NCBI RefSeq assembly: GCF_011050415.1
Contig: NZ_DRFS01000008.1
Coordinates: forward strand, 186,001-250,000
Source of the DNA: Halomonas sp.
GTDB lineage: Bacteria; Pseudomonadota; Gammaproteobacteria; Pseudomonadales; Halomonadaceae
Length of the DNA stretch: 64,000 nt
Direction: 5' to 3'
A model generated the notes under the pieces. That model did not search any database and was not told the DNA's origin. It worked only from the letters and a program-made list of their open reading frames with translations. Positions 8,704-17,463 of this stretch are shown here, one piece after another. Positions within the stretch are counted from its first letter, which is position 1, and each line of letters begins with the position of its first letter. The translations under genes were made by a program, and so were the position numbers.

Positions 8704-8748
8704 AGTTAGCTAAATTAATTAGTATCTGTGGATATCGCGCTGTTTAGA

Positions 8749-9609
8749 TTACTCGACCACAGCAATCATGTGATCAACGATCGCTTCCACTTCTTCATCA
8801 GAAAGGTTCGGATTGCCGCCTTTGGCGGGCATTGCACCTATGCCGTTGATCGCGTTGGCATATAGCTCATCTGTACCTTTCTCTAAACGCTCAGCCCAGG
8901 CATCTGCATCGCCCATGGCCGGTGCACCAGCAACGCCGCTGTCATGGCACGCTGCACAACCAGAGCTTGCATAAAGTGCTGCGCCGTCTAAATCGCTTGC
9001 TCCACCGTTCGCTTCTTCAGTTTCTGCTACGGCTGCTTCATCGCCCGCTTCTTCTTCGGTGGCGGCTACATCTTCTTCCGTGGCTGCTTCTTCGCTAGAA
9101 GCTACGTCTTCTTCCGTAGCTGCCTCATCTTCTGACGCAGCGTCTTCACCACCAGCTTCCAGCTCTGGTACATCCATCACCGGCTCAAGTAGATAAGCAG
9201 TAGCGGCTTCCATCTCTTCGTCGGAAAGGTTGGGGTTACCACCGCGAGCTGGCATGGCGCCAATACCGTTAATGGAGTGTTCCAACAGCGTGGCAAAGCC
9301 CTGCTCTGTACGCTCAGCCCAGGCTGCTTCATCACCGCGAACCGGTGCTCCTGCCGCGCCGGTTTCGTGGCACGCCATACACACTTGGTTATAGATACCG
9401 CCGCCATCAACGCCACCGCCATTACTGGCGCTCTCGCTAGGCGGTGCAGCCGCCGTTCCACAGTCTTCACCTTGCAAACAGAGTTGCCCTACCGGCGCCA
9501 ACCGCTCGGCAATCGCATCACGTGCGGCATCGTCTTGGGCATACACACTAGATGTACCCGCCATGACGCCGAGGGCCGCCAGCCCGCTCATGATCAGCTT
9601 AGCTTTCAC
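8749..9609 (-). CDS. Diheme cytochrome c5-type protein with acidic linker
   Basis: Exported electron carrier. An N-terminal signal peptide (KAKLIMSGLAALGVMAG, probable cut after VYA) is followed by two cytochrome c domains of the c5 class, each with a haem-binding motif (CMACH and CAACH) and the same C-terminal block (NGIGAMPARGGNPNLSDEE and NGIGAMPAKGGNPNLSDEE). The two halves are clearly a duplication. They are joined by a Glu/Ala-rich linker with repeated ATEEDVA-like units. I chose the GTG at 9609, which has an AAGAGG Shine-Dalgarno 8 bases upstream; GTGs at 9615 and 9618 are alternatives. The redox partner is unknown. Confidence 0.88.
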   Translation of the reverse strand: MKAKLIMSGLAALGVMAGTSSVYAQDDAARDAIAERLAPVGQLCLQGEDCGTAAAPPSESASNGGGVDGGGIYNQVCMACHETGAAGAPVRGDEAAWAERTEQGFATLLEHSINGIGAMPARGGNPNLSDEEMEAATAYLLEPVMDVPELEAGGEDAASEDEAATEEDVASSEEAATEEDVAATEEEAGDEAAVAETEEANGGASDLDGAALYASSGCAACHDSGVAGAPAMGDADAWAERLEKGTDELYANAINGIGAMPAKGGNPNLSDEEVEAIVDHMIAVVE

Positions 9610-9805
9610 TCTCACCACCTCTTGAGTATTGTCATAAAACTGTTGTTCTCAACCCCTTTGCGCTGCAACACCATCATTGATCATGCGCGGCCGAGACGCC
9701 AAGACGTGCTTATCTAACTAGTATAACGGCAACGCAAAGCGCAACAAAATGCTACTAAGCGCGCCTATGCCCCCAGCGGCTGCTATTTATGCTTTTTTTT
9801 AACGA

Positions 9806-10738
9806 TTAACGCCCCTGGTGATTACCTGTCCAAGCGAGTAAACGCTGTTCGGCATAGCATTCAAAACCCGCCTGCCGATAAAGCTGCTTGGCAGGTAAAT
9901 TGAGTTTATCCACCGCTAGCATAACCTCTTCTATTCCCTCATGTTGGGCAAGCTGCAGCGCATTATTCAACAGCGCACGACCAAGCCCTTGACCGCGCCA
10001 TTCGGGCGCAAGCCCCATTAGCAGAAGTTCCCAACGGCCTAACGCCTCACGAGGCGCCAGCAACAGTACGCCTACTAGCGCCTGTTGATAATGGATAGCG
10101 TACCAGTGTCGTGGCGCTTGTGGGTCTTGCTGATAAAAACCCGCTAATAACTCTTCAACCGAGAGTAGCTCGCGTAGCGCGCTGCTATCCAGCGAATCCT
10201 GCCCCACCGCAGCCAACAAAGCGAGCTGCTCAGCGTTGGAAAGCAGGCTAAACGGCTGTAACGATAAGGGAGTGTGTTTGTTTAACGCTAAACGCTGGTC
10301 GCTGCGACCGGTTAAATAGTCTAAATGGGCTAACGGCTGCATGCCGTGTGCAATCAACAGCGCTTCTGTTGGATTCGTCTGAGGGGAAACTTCCACGTGA
10401 CATAGGCGGATATTATGCGTTGTTACCCATTGGTGGGCTGCGCGCAACAGCAAGTCAACATGCCCTGCTTCCACGCCAGGTAACGGCAACCATAGCTGCG
10501 CCATGTTCATAGGCAGGCGCTGCACCCAGACAGCGCCCATGATCTGCCCCGCCTTATAACTTACCCACAACCCATCCCAGGCGGCTTCCGGCGCGTTCGA
10601 CATCTTCTTCAACGCGATGCTTAGCACTGCTTGAAACTCGGGGTCATGGGCGGCAGCAAGCTGTAGCAGTGCCTCGCGCCGTTGGGCTGGCGGGCAGGGG
10701 GCCGCGAATAAAGAGTTAGCGTTGTGCTGGTGCGTCAT
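9806..10738 (-). CDS. GNAT family N-acetyltransferase, possibly two GNAT domains
   Basis: The C-terminal half has a clear GNAT core: LLLMGLAPEWRGQGLGRALL is the acetyl-CoA pyrophosphate loop, followed by VMLAVDKLNLPAKQLYRQAGF. The N-terminal half (about residues 50-150) shows a weaker copy of the pattern (LCHVEVSPQTNPTEALLIAHG), so the 310-residue protein may be a tandem GNAT with a degenerate first domain. The substrate cannot be told. It is followed by the cytochrome c gene on the same strand about 195 bp away, so co-transcription is uncertain. Confidence 0.8.
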   Translation of the reverse strand: MTHQHNANSLFAAPCPPAQRREALLQLAAAHDPEFQAVLSIALKKMSNAPEAAWDGLWVSYKAGQIMGAVWVQRLPMNMAQLWLPLPGVEAGHVDLLLRAAHQWVTTHNIRLCHVEVSPQTNPTEALLIAHGMQPLAHLDYLTGRSDQRLALNKHTPLSLQPFSLLSNAEQLALLAAVGQDSLDSSALRELLSVEELLAGFYQQDPQAPRHWYAIHYQQALVGVLLLAPREALGRWELLLMGLAPEWRGQGLGRALLNNALQLAQHEGIEEVMLAVDKLNLPAKQLYRQAGFECYAEQRLLAWTGNHQGR

Positions 10739-10926
10739 AGTTTTTCAACCAAATACAGAGCTGCCGAAGAAGTGATAAAGCGTGCTACGTTACTAACATA
10801 CCGTTTATAACGCACATCCTGACTGCCCGAACCTTTTACCGCTACTTTTCAGTGCGAGAGATTTTTGTATCGAAAGGTTTAAGATCCCAGTCGCGGCGAT
10901 TGACCTAAAGGAGAGATTACCCTGCC

Positions 10927-11607
10927 ATGCGCATATTGTTAGTAGAGGATGATCCCAGCTTGGCTTCGGGCATTCGCTTGGCATTAAAACCCGAGCACTT
11001 CACAGTGGATCACCTTAGCGATGGTGTCAGTGCCGTAGCAGCACTTAAGGAAGGCGAACCTTTCGATGCGGTGATTCTTGACCTGGGTCTGCCACGCTTA
11101 GACGGTATGCAGGTATTAGAAGCCGTTCGACGTCAGGGCAGTCGCGTTCCTATTTTAGTGCTGACCGCACGGGATGCCGTAGATGACCGTATCGCCGGAC
11201 TGGATGCAGGTGCCGACGACTATCTCACCAAGCCATTTGAAGTCGCTGAGCTAAAGGCACGCCTGCGGGCCCTGCTGCGCCGCAGCAATGGTCAGGTGAA
11301 TAGCGCGCTTGAGTGTCGCGGTATTCATCTTGATCCACTAACCATGCAAGTCAGTTATCAAGGTCAACCCGTCGTTCTATCGCGCCGCGAATTGACCCTG
11401 CTGCAAGAGTTTATGAGCCACCCTGGGCGAGTATTTACCCGCGACACCTTAACCCGCTTGGTTTATGGCTGGGAAGAAGACGTCGAGAGCAATGCCATTG
11501 AGGTGCATGTACATCATCTGCGCCGTAAATTTTTTCCAACCCTTATTCGCACCTTGCGTGGCATTGGCTATGTCATGGATAAAACAGAACAGGATGCGCA
11601 TCCATGA
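10927..11607 (+). CDS. OmpR/PhoB-family response regulator
   Basis: The receiver domain (about residues 1-115) has the acidic pocket EDDP, phospho-acceptor D52 in ILDLGLPRLDG, the conserved Thr in VLTARD and Lys in YLTKPFE. The C-terminal winged helix contains LSRRELTLLQEFMSHPGRVFTR and the recognition region EVHVHHLRRKF. It resembles the QseB/PmrA/TctD group; the target regulon cannot be assigned. The ATG at 10927 is preceded by AAAGGAGAG at a rather long spacing of about 12 bases. It overlaps the next kinase gene by 4 bp, so the pair is translationally coupled. Confidence 0.93.
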   Translation: MRILLVEDDPSLASGIRLALKPEHFTVDHLSDGVSAVAALKEGEPFDAVILDLGLPRLDGMQVLEAVRRQGSRVPILVLTARDAVDDRIAGLDAGADDYLTKPFEVAELKARLRALLRRSNGQVNSALECRGIHLDPLTMQVSYQGQPVVLSRRELTLLQEFMSHPGRVFTRDTLTRLVYGWEEDVESNAIEVHVHHLRRKFFPTLIRTLRGIGYVMDKTEQDAHP

Positions 11608-13004
11608 CCTCTATCCGCCGACGCACGCTGGGACTGGCGCTACTGGTATTTGGCCTCAGCATGCTGGTGATTGGTTTTATCAGCTATCGCTATGCCGCCC
11701 ATGAAATCGAAGAGCTGCATGATGCCAGCCTGACGCAAAACGCGCGTTTATTAGAAGGGTTACTGCAAGCGTCGTTGCCCGACGAGTATCGCGGTGTGTT
11801 GCTGGAAAGCCTGGAAATAGCTCTTGCGCGTGCCGAACAAACCAATACACGCTTTGCAGGGCACCCCTATGAAAGCAGATTGGCTTTTCAGCTCTGGGAA
11901 GATGACCGTCTGATTCTACGTTCCGCCAGTGCCCCGGAATCTTCCTTGGCAGATCATCCGCCTGGATTCACAACCCAGCATGTCGACGAATACGATTGGC
12001 GCATTTATGTATTGGAAGTGGCTAACGCCAATCAGAGGATCGTGGTCAGCGAACGTGAAGACGTACGCGGTGAGATCATTAGAGCGGTTGCCCTGCGCAC
12101 GCTGATGCCGGACTTAATTGGCCTGCCACTTCTCACCGCCCTACTGTGGTGGTCTATCGGCTGGGGGTTAGCACCGTTGTCGCGGATGGCTGAGCAGATT
12201 CGCAGTCGCGATCCACAAAACTTACAGCCCCTAACGCTCAACCCACTGCCTCAAGAGTTAAGCACTATCGCAGGTGCTCTTAATCGATTATTAGAACGAC
12301 TTCGGCAGATGCGGATACGCGAAAAACGCTTTATAGCCGATGCCACCCATGAGCTGCGCACGCCCTTAGCCGTGCTTGATCTGCACGCCCAAAATGCACT
12401 CACTGCCGATAACATGGAAGATAGACAAGAGGCACTCAGCCATCTGCGCAGTGGGGTTGCCCGCTCGACCCGCTTAGTCACCCAGCTATTGACGCTCGCG
12501 CGCTTGGAACCCGAGGAAGAATCGCAGCCCGATTACCGCCGCTCAAACTTGCTACGTGAAGTACGCGAAACCCTGGCCAAGCTTTCACCGCTCGCCGCTG
12601 AACGCAGCCAACAGCTACTGTTAAACGCCGATGAGCAATCAGACTGGTTAATTTTAGAAGAGCCCGGCGCGATTGAAACAGTGGTACAAAATTTAGTGGG
12701 CAATGCAATTCAACACTCGCCCCACCGTAGTGCCATCAGCATCACGCTCGCGACAACGCTAGAAGGATTTCTACTCATGGTAGATGACCAAGGTCCTGGC
12801 ATACCTGTCAATGAACGCACAAAAGCGCTGGAACGCTTTCAACGTGCAGGCCCCAGCGCTGGTTCAGGGTTAGGACTTTCCATTGTTGAACGGCTGGTGA
12901 TACGCCATAAAGGCACATTAAAGTTAGAAGATGCCCCTAATGGAGGATTACGCGTGCGCGTTAGCCTACCCTCCCCAACTGACGCTGATCGACTGAGCGT
13001 TTAA
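11604..13004 (+). CDS. Sensor histidine kinase (QseC/PmrB-like)
   Basis: Inner-membrane sensor paired with the upstream response regulator. Transmembrane segments at about 9-29 and 167-187 flank a periplasmic sensor region of about 135 residues. A HAMP-like linker follows, then the dimerisation/phospho-acceptor helix with H249 in ADATHELRTPLA, the N box VVQNLVGNAIQHSP, G1 VDDQGPGIP, the F-box ALERFQRA and G2 GSGLGLSIVERL. All kinase motifs are intact. The signal sensed is not evident from the sequence. Confidence 0.93.
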   Translation: MTSIRRRTLGLALLVFGLSMLVIGFISYRYAAHEIEELHDASLTQNARLLEGLLQASLPDEYRGVLLESLEIALARAEQTNTRFAGHPYESRLAFQLWEDDRLILRSASAPESSLADHPPGFTTQHVDEYDWRIYVLEVANANQRIVVSEREDVRGEIIRAVALRTLMPDLIGLPLLTALLWWSIGWGLAPLSRMAEQIRSRDPQNLQPLTLNPLPQELSTIAGALNRLLERLRQMRIREKRFIADATHELRTPLAVLDLHAQNALTADNMEDRQEALSHLRSGVARSTRLVTQLLTLARLEPEEESQPDYRRSNLLREVRETLAKLSPLAAERSQQLLLNADEQSDWLILEEPGAIETVVQNLVGNAIQHSPHRSAISITLATTLEGFLLMVDDQGPGIPVNERTKALERFQRAGPSAGSGLGLSIVERLVIRHKGTLKLEDAPNGGLRVRVSLPSPTDADRLSV

Positions 13005-13120
13005 CGCCATTATCAAAGTTAGGACTCTCTTAAGGTTGTGGTAAGAATTAAGTGCAACTGTGGTGTCACACAGCGAGCTAGATACACGCGGTTCGCCTTT
13101 TGCCACATGGAGGTCTCCTG

Positions 13121-13720
13121 ATGAACCAAGTTACATTTTCGCCTAAACCGTTAATCCAATTAGGCACCACACCTGTGTTAGCCATGCCAACGCCAAAGCG
13201 GCTATTACCCACTAGCCCCGCGATGACCGTGCTGACCGATTTTTCTCAAGTAGTACCTCAATCAATCGACGCCAATACACCCATCGATGAGGCTCACCTG
13301 AAAATGCGCCACGGTGGCGTACGTCTACTATTTGTCATGGATAGCCACGCGCACTGCATCGGCGTTATCACCTCTAAAGAAGTAATTGGTACCCGGCGTA
13401 TTAATTTAGCCATGCAGCAGCGCAACCTTACTCGCTCGGAAGTCACCGCAGAAATGATTATGACCCCATGGCATAAGCTCAGCGCCATGCCTATGTCACA
13501 ACTAGGCTCATTGACCATTGAAGACCTAGTGATATCGATGGAAACGTTTACCGATCAACACTTATTAATCACCGAGCAAAACGATAATCACGAACTTAGA
13601 ATTCGCGGCATTATTTCAGCAAGTGATATTCAAAGTGCGGTAGGTAAAGAGATTAATCCAGTGCCGATGGCCAAAAGCTTTGCCGATATTTGTCAGGTCA
13701 TTACGGGCCACGATCTATAG
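13121..13720 (+). CDS. CBS-domain pair protein
   Basis: A 199-residue cytosolic protein whose body is two CBS motifs: the first around ANTPIDEAHLKMRHGGVRLLFVMDSHAHCIGVITSKEV is cut here to note the GVITSKE strand, the second ends at IRGIISASDIQ. CBS pairs bind adenosyl ligands. The ATG at 13121 has GGAGG 7 bases upstream, better than the in-frame start at 13100. The N-terminal 40 residues are rich in Pro and Thr and have no recognised motif. A very strong terminator follows. The function is unknown; the adjacent kinase pair and nhaD give no clear link. Confidence 0.8.
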   Translation: MNQVTFSPKPLIQLGTTPVLAMPTPKRLLPTSPAMTVLTDFSQVVPQSIDANTPIDEAHLKMRHGGVRLLFVMDSHAHCIGVITSKEVIGTRRINLAMQQRNLTRSEVTAEMIMTPWHKLSAMPMSQLGSLTIEDLVISMETFTDQHLLITEQNDNHELRIRGIISASDIQSAVGKEINPVPMAKSFADICQVITGHDL

Positions 13721-13751
13721 TCGTTAACCCAATATTTTCACTCACACGATA

Positions 13752-13789
13752 GAAACGCCCCTCATTGATTACTCAATGAGGGGCGTTTC
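13752..13789. terminator. Strong bidirectional terminator between the CBS gene and nhaD
   Basis: A perfect 17-bp stem (GAAACGCCCCTCATTGA at 13752-13768 with 13773-13789) and a TTAC tetraloop sit between two convergent genes. Confidence 0.85.
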
Positions 13790-13805
13790 AGTTTGCTATA
13801 CAGCG

Positions 13806-15272
13806 TTAAAACAACGCGCCGTTAATCCATAGATGCGCAGCGATACTGGCGGCATAGCCCAATAATATAGCCGGTACCCAGCGAAGGTGAACCGCAAAGG
13901 TATAAATACCGCGAGCCTGGCCCATTAGAGCGACGCCGGCAGCAGACCCCATCGACAGCAAGCTACCGCCTACACCAGCGGTTAGCGTAATCAGCAGCCA
14001 GTTACCCTCGCTCATATCCGGCGCCATGGAGAGTACTGCAAACATCACCGGTATGTTGTCCACCACCGCCGAGATAAGCCCCAGCACCACGTTAGCCCAT
14101 ATAGGATTCCAATTGCCGTAGAGCGTTTCAGAAAGCAGGCTGAGATAGCCCATAAAGCCAAGCCCCCCCACACACATCACGACGCCGTAGAAGAACAGCA
14201 GCGTGTCCCATTCGGAGCGCGCAATACGGCTGAAAATATCAAACGGTACCACGCTACCGAGTTGTTCAAGCTTCTTCCAATCGCCCCGGCGAGAGTAGCG
14301 CTCACGCTTACGCTCTAAGGAACGTGGCAGGCTACGACGCAGGTAATAACCAAAGAACTGCAGCAGGCCTAAACCAAACATCATTCCCATGGCGGGCGGT
14401 AAGTAGAGGATCGAGTGGCACAGTACTGAAATAGCCACGGTAATCAAAAACAGCACAATAATCCGCCGTGCACCGCGCTTAAGCCAGACATTCTCCTGTA
14501 GCGCCGCTGGCTGACGGTTAGCAATGAAGAAATTCATAATCACCGCAGGCACCATGAAGTTAACTACCGCAGGCACCAGCAGCGCAAAGAAACCACCGAA
14601 GGGCACTTGCCCTGCCTGCCATACCATTAGCGTAGTGATGTCGCCAAACGGGCTAAAGGCACCGCCCGCGTTAGAGGCCACTACCACGTTGACGCAGCAA
14701 AGGCCGATAAACTTATTATCCCCATCAGCCACTTTAAGCACTACCGCGCACATCAGCATGGCGGTGGTCATATTGTTGGCAATCGCTGAAATACCAAACG
14801 CCATCACCCCGGTAATCCAGAACAGGCTGCGATAGCTGAAGCCTTTGCGCACTAACCACGAGCGCAGCGCATCAAATACGCGCCGCTCTTCCATAGCGTT
14901 GATATAGGTCATCGCGACCAGCAGGAAAAGCAGCAGTTCGGCGTACTCAAGCAGGGTTTCCCGAAAAGCGATTTCCGCTTCCTCAGGCATGCCCGCTTGC
15001 ACATAGACCCAGGCGACTAGCGCCCAGATAAGGCCTGCCGCCACCAGCACAGGCTTGGACTTACGCATATGCAGTAACTCTTCACTCATCACCAACGCAT
15101 AGGCGAGCACGAAGATCACGACAGAAGAGATACCGGCTAGTGAGAGCGTAAGATCAAGGGGCCCCGCGGCGGCATAAGAGAAGGAGGGAAAGATAAAAAA
15201 AGAGCAGACGAGCAACAACCAAGCGACTCGGCTTGCGTAAAGCCGAGTTGCGAGGACGTTTGGTGGTTTCAT
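13806..15272 (-). CDS. nhaD: NhaD-type Na+/H+ antiporter
   Basis: Inner-membrane antiporter of the NhaD family, which expels sodium using the proton gradient and is typical of halophilic and alkaliphilic gammaproteobacteria. The 488-residue protein has an N-terminal signal-like helix followed by about 12 hydrophobic segments. Recognisable conserved stretches are ISAIANNMTTAMLMC, SNAGGAFSPFGDITTLMVW and ISAVVDNIPVMFAVL, with polar Asn, Asp and Thr inside the membrane as expected for ion binding. It starts at ATG 15272 and is transcribed alone, with glmS upstream on the same strand. Confidence 0.92.
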   Translation of the reverse strand: MKPPNVLATRLYASRVAWLLLVCSFFIFPSFSYAAAGPLDLTLSLAGISSVVIFVLAYALVMSEELLHMRKSKPVLVAAGLIWALVAWVYVQAGMPEEAEIAFRETLLEYAELLLFLLVAMTYINAMEERRVFDALRSWLVRKGFSYRSLFWITGVMAFGISAIANNMTTAMLMCAVVLKVADGDNKFIGLCCVNVVVASNAGGAFSPFGDITTLMVWQAGQVPFGGFFALLVPAVVNFMVPAVIMNFFIANRQPAALQENVWLKRGARRIIVLFLITVAISVLCHSILYLPPAMGMMFGLGLLQFFGYYLRRSLPRSLERKRERYSRRGDWKKLEQLGSVVPFDIFSRIARSEWDTLLFFYGVVMCVGGLGFMGYLSLLSETLYGNWNPIWANVVLGLISAVVDNIPVMFAVLSMAPDMSEGNWLLITLTAGVGGSLLSMGSAAGVALMGQARGIYTFAVHLRWVPAILLGYAASIAAHLWINGALF

Positions 15273-15356
15273 GGCAATGTTATCCTGGCAGAGAGGAGAA
15301 TGACCGCCACGATAATAAGCACCCTAACGAAATGCTGCAACGCAACGGTTGCAGAT

Positions 15357-15381
15357 AAGATGCGGCTCATTGCCGCATCTT
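15357..15381 (-). terminator. Hairpin after glmS
   Basis: A perfect 10-bp stem (AAGATGCGGC, 15357-15366, with 15372-15381) and a 5-base loop lie 49 bp past the glmS stop. There is no U-tract on the minus strand, so termination may be weak. Confidence 0.45.
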
Positions 15382-15429
15382 GTAAAGCGTTTTTATTAGT
15401 TAATTAACACATAAAAAGCAGCGTATTAA

Positions 15430-17256
15430 TTACTCGACCGTCACGCTTTTAGCTAAGTTACGCGGCTGATCAACATCAGTTCCTTTTAGGACGGCCACAT
15501 GGTAACTCAGTAGCTGTAACGGCAGCGTATACAGCAGCGGTGCCAGCGCTTCATGCACGTGTGGGAGCGTCAGTACGTGAATATCTTCCTGACCATCAAT
15601 CCCTACGCTTTCGTCAGCAAAAACAAACAGCTGCCCACCTCGTGCACGCACTTCCTGAAGGTTAGATTTGAGCTTTTCAAGTAGATCATCATTGGGGGCG
15701 ACAGAGATCACCGGCATTTCACTGTCCACCAGCGCCAGCGGGCCATGTTTAAGCTCACCTGCTGGATACGCCTCTGCGTGAATATAGGAGATCTCTTTAA
15801 GCTTGAGCGCCCCTTCCATTGCAATCGGGTAGTGGGCACCGCGGCCAAGGAAAAGAGCGTGGTTTTTTTCAGCAAACGCCTGTGAAAGCGCTTCAATTTG
15901 GCTATCTAACGCTAGTACTCGCTGACACACCTCAGGCAACGTACGCAGTGCTGCAATAATATCTGGATATTCTTCCTGGTCTTTGGCTCTACTTACTGAA
16001 AGCGTCAGCAGCATTAACGCTACCAGTTGTGTAGTAAAGGCCTTGGTAGACGCTACACCAATCTCAGGGCCTGCACGGGTCATCAGGGTAATATCGGATT
16101 CACGCACCAACGAACTGCCAGGCACATTACAGATCGCCAAGGTGCCAACATAGTCGAGGGTTTTAGCGAAGCGCAGCGCGGCTAGTGTGTCGGCAGTTTC
16201 ACCCGACTGAGAAAGGGTGACAAATAGCGTGCCTTCCGGCACGACTGGGTGGCGGTAGCGATACTCAGAGGCCACCTCTACCTGCACCGGCACACCGGCA
16301 TAACGTTCAAGCCAGTAACGGGCCACAAGGCCTGCATGGTAGCTGGTGCCGCAGGCAATGATATGCACGCAGCGAGCACGCTGGAAAAGGGCCTGGGCGT
16401 CCGGACCAAAGCTTTCCACTAGCACGTTCTGGGCACTCAATCGGCCTTCTAGAGCCGCCTGGATCATTGTCGGCTGTTCAAAAATTTCTTTTAGCATGTA
16501 GTGACGATATTCGCCCTTACTGGCTGCGCCATCACCGTGTTCAAAGATATAAACAGGGCGTTCTACATCTATACCGTGACAATCTACAATGCGAATAGCG
16601 CCCAACCCACGCAGCTCGACCAGATCGCCCTCTTCGAGATAAATAAAGCGATCGGTTACCGGTAGTAGCGCTAGCGGGTCAGAGGCTAAAAAGGCTTCAT
16701 CAATCCCGACACCCACTACCAGTGGGCTTCCCTGACGAGCGCCAACCACCACGCCTGGCTCTTTGGCACTCATCACGCCCAGTGCATAAGCACCGCCCAA
16801 GCCATTCACAATCTGCTGGGTGGCTTCAAATAGTGTCAACCCTTCAGAAAGCTTTTCAGAAAGTAAGTGAGCAATCACTTCAGTATCGGTTTCGGAGCTA
16901 AATTGGTAGCCGCTGCGCTGGAGGTTATCTTTTATGCGCTCGTAGTTCTCAATAATACCGTTATGCACCACGGCAACCTGATCACTACTATGATGCGGGT
17001 GCGCGTTGGCTTCAGAAGGTTTGCCATGCGTTGCCCATCGCGTATGCGCAATGCCTGTGAAACCAGGTAGTGCGGCATTATCAAGCTGTGCAGCCAACGC
17101 CGCCACTTTACCCACCGCCCGATGACGGGTTAACACGCCCTGATTGAGCACTGTCATACCTGCCGAGTCGTAGCCGCGATACTCGAGCCGTTTAAGCCCT
17201 TCTAATAAAATCTCTTGGACGTTGCGCTGGGCAACGGCGGCAACAATGCCACACAT
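15430..17256 (-). CDS. glmS: Glutamine-fructose-6-phosphate aminotransferase (isomerizing)
   Basis: Makes glucosamine-6-phosphate from fructose-6-phosphate and glutamine, the first step to UDP-GlcNAc for peptidoglycan and LPS. The class II glutamine amidotransferase domain begins with the nucleophile Cys2 (MCGIVAAV) and contains [10 protein letters not shown] and [10 protein letters not shown]. Two SIS sugar-isomerase domains follow ([50 protein letters not shown]). The C-terminal tail [13 protein letters not shown] is the family's conserved end. Length 608 is standard. glmU lies upstream on the same strand about 200 bp away, with repeats in the gap that may affect expression. Confidence 0.96.
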   Translation of the reverse strand: MCGIVAAVAQRNVQEILLEGLKRLEYRGYDSAGMTVLNQGVLTRHRAVGKVAALAAQLDNAALPGFTGIAHTRWATHGKPSEANAHPHHSSDQVAVVHNGIIENYERIKDNLQRSGYQFSSETDTEVIAHLLSEKLSEGLTLFEATQQIVNGLGGAYALGVMSAKEPGVVVGARQGSPLVVGVGIDEAFLASDPLALLPVTDRFIYLEEGDLVELRGLGAIRIVDCHGIDVERPVYIFEHGDGAASKGEYRHYMLKEIFEQPTMIQAALEGRLSAQNVLVESFGPDAQALFQRARCVHIIACGTSYHAGLVARYWLERYAGVPVQVEVASEYRYRHPVVPEGTLFVTLSQSGETADTLAALRFAKTLDYVGTLAICNVPGSSLVRESDITLMTRAGPEIGVASTKAFTTQLVALMLLTLSVSRAKDQEEYPDIIAALRTLPEVCQRVLALDSQIEALSQAFAEKNHALFLGRGAHYPIAMEGALKLKEISYIHAEAYPAGELKHGPLALVDSEMPVISVAPNDDLLEKLKSNLQEVRARGGQLFVFADESVGIDGQEDIHVLTLPHVHEALAPLLYTLPLQLLSYHVAVLKGTDVDQPRNLAKSVTVE

Positions 17257-17274
17257 GACGACTCTCCTGAGCTG

Positions 17275-17313
17275 TTAATCAGAACTATTAACCCGAGCTA
17301 TTAACCAGAGCTC
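17275..17313. repeat. Three tandem 13-bp repeats just upstream of glmS
   Basis: TTAATCAGAACTA, TTAACCCGAGCTA and TTAACCAGAGCTC follow each other exactly, 19 to 57 bases upstream of the glmS ATG. Read on the transcribed strand they fall in the probable leader or promoter. The function is unknown. Confidence 0.7.
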
Positions 17314-17400
17314 TTCACAGAAACATTCAACCCACCCACAAGACGGTATATCAGCGGCAACAGAATACAAATCCTCTTTTTTAATGATTCATAGCGCTAT

Positions 17401-17463
17401 TTTAAGAACACTGTTTAAGGCTTTTTTAAGAACTATCTTTAAGAGTTGTCTTTAATAACTATT
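17401..17463. repeat. TTTAAGAACTATC-like repeats at the 3' end of glmU
   Basis: TTTAAG or TTTAAT recurs at 17401, 17414, 17425, 17438 and 17451, with spacings of 13, 11, 13 and 13 bases. The last copy overlaps the end of glmU. The rest of the 17257-17458 gap shows no gene and no canonical terminator. Confidence 0.6.

Noticed and set aside
9277..9717. 146-residue plus-strand frame over the cytochrome c gene
   Set aside because: It is a shadow of the GC-biased minus-strand gene; its Cys and Arg content follows from the antisense codons.
17257..17458. glmS ribozyme in front of glmS
   Set aside because: The ribozyme belongs to Firmicutes and the gap shows only short repeats.
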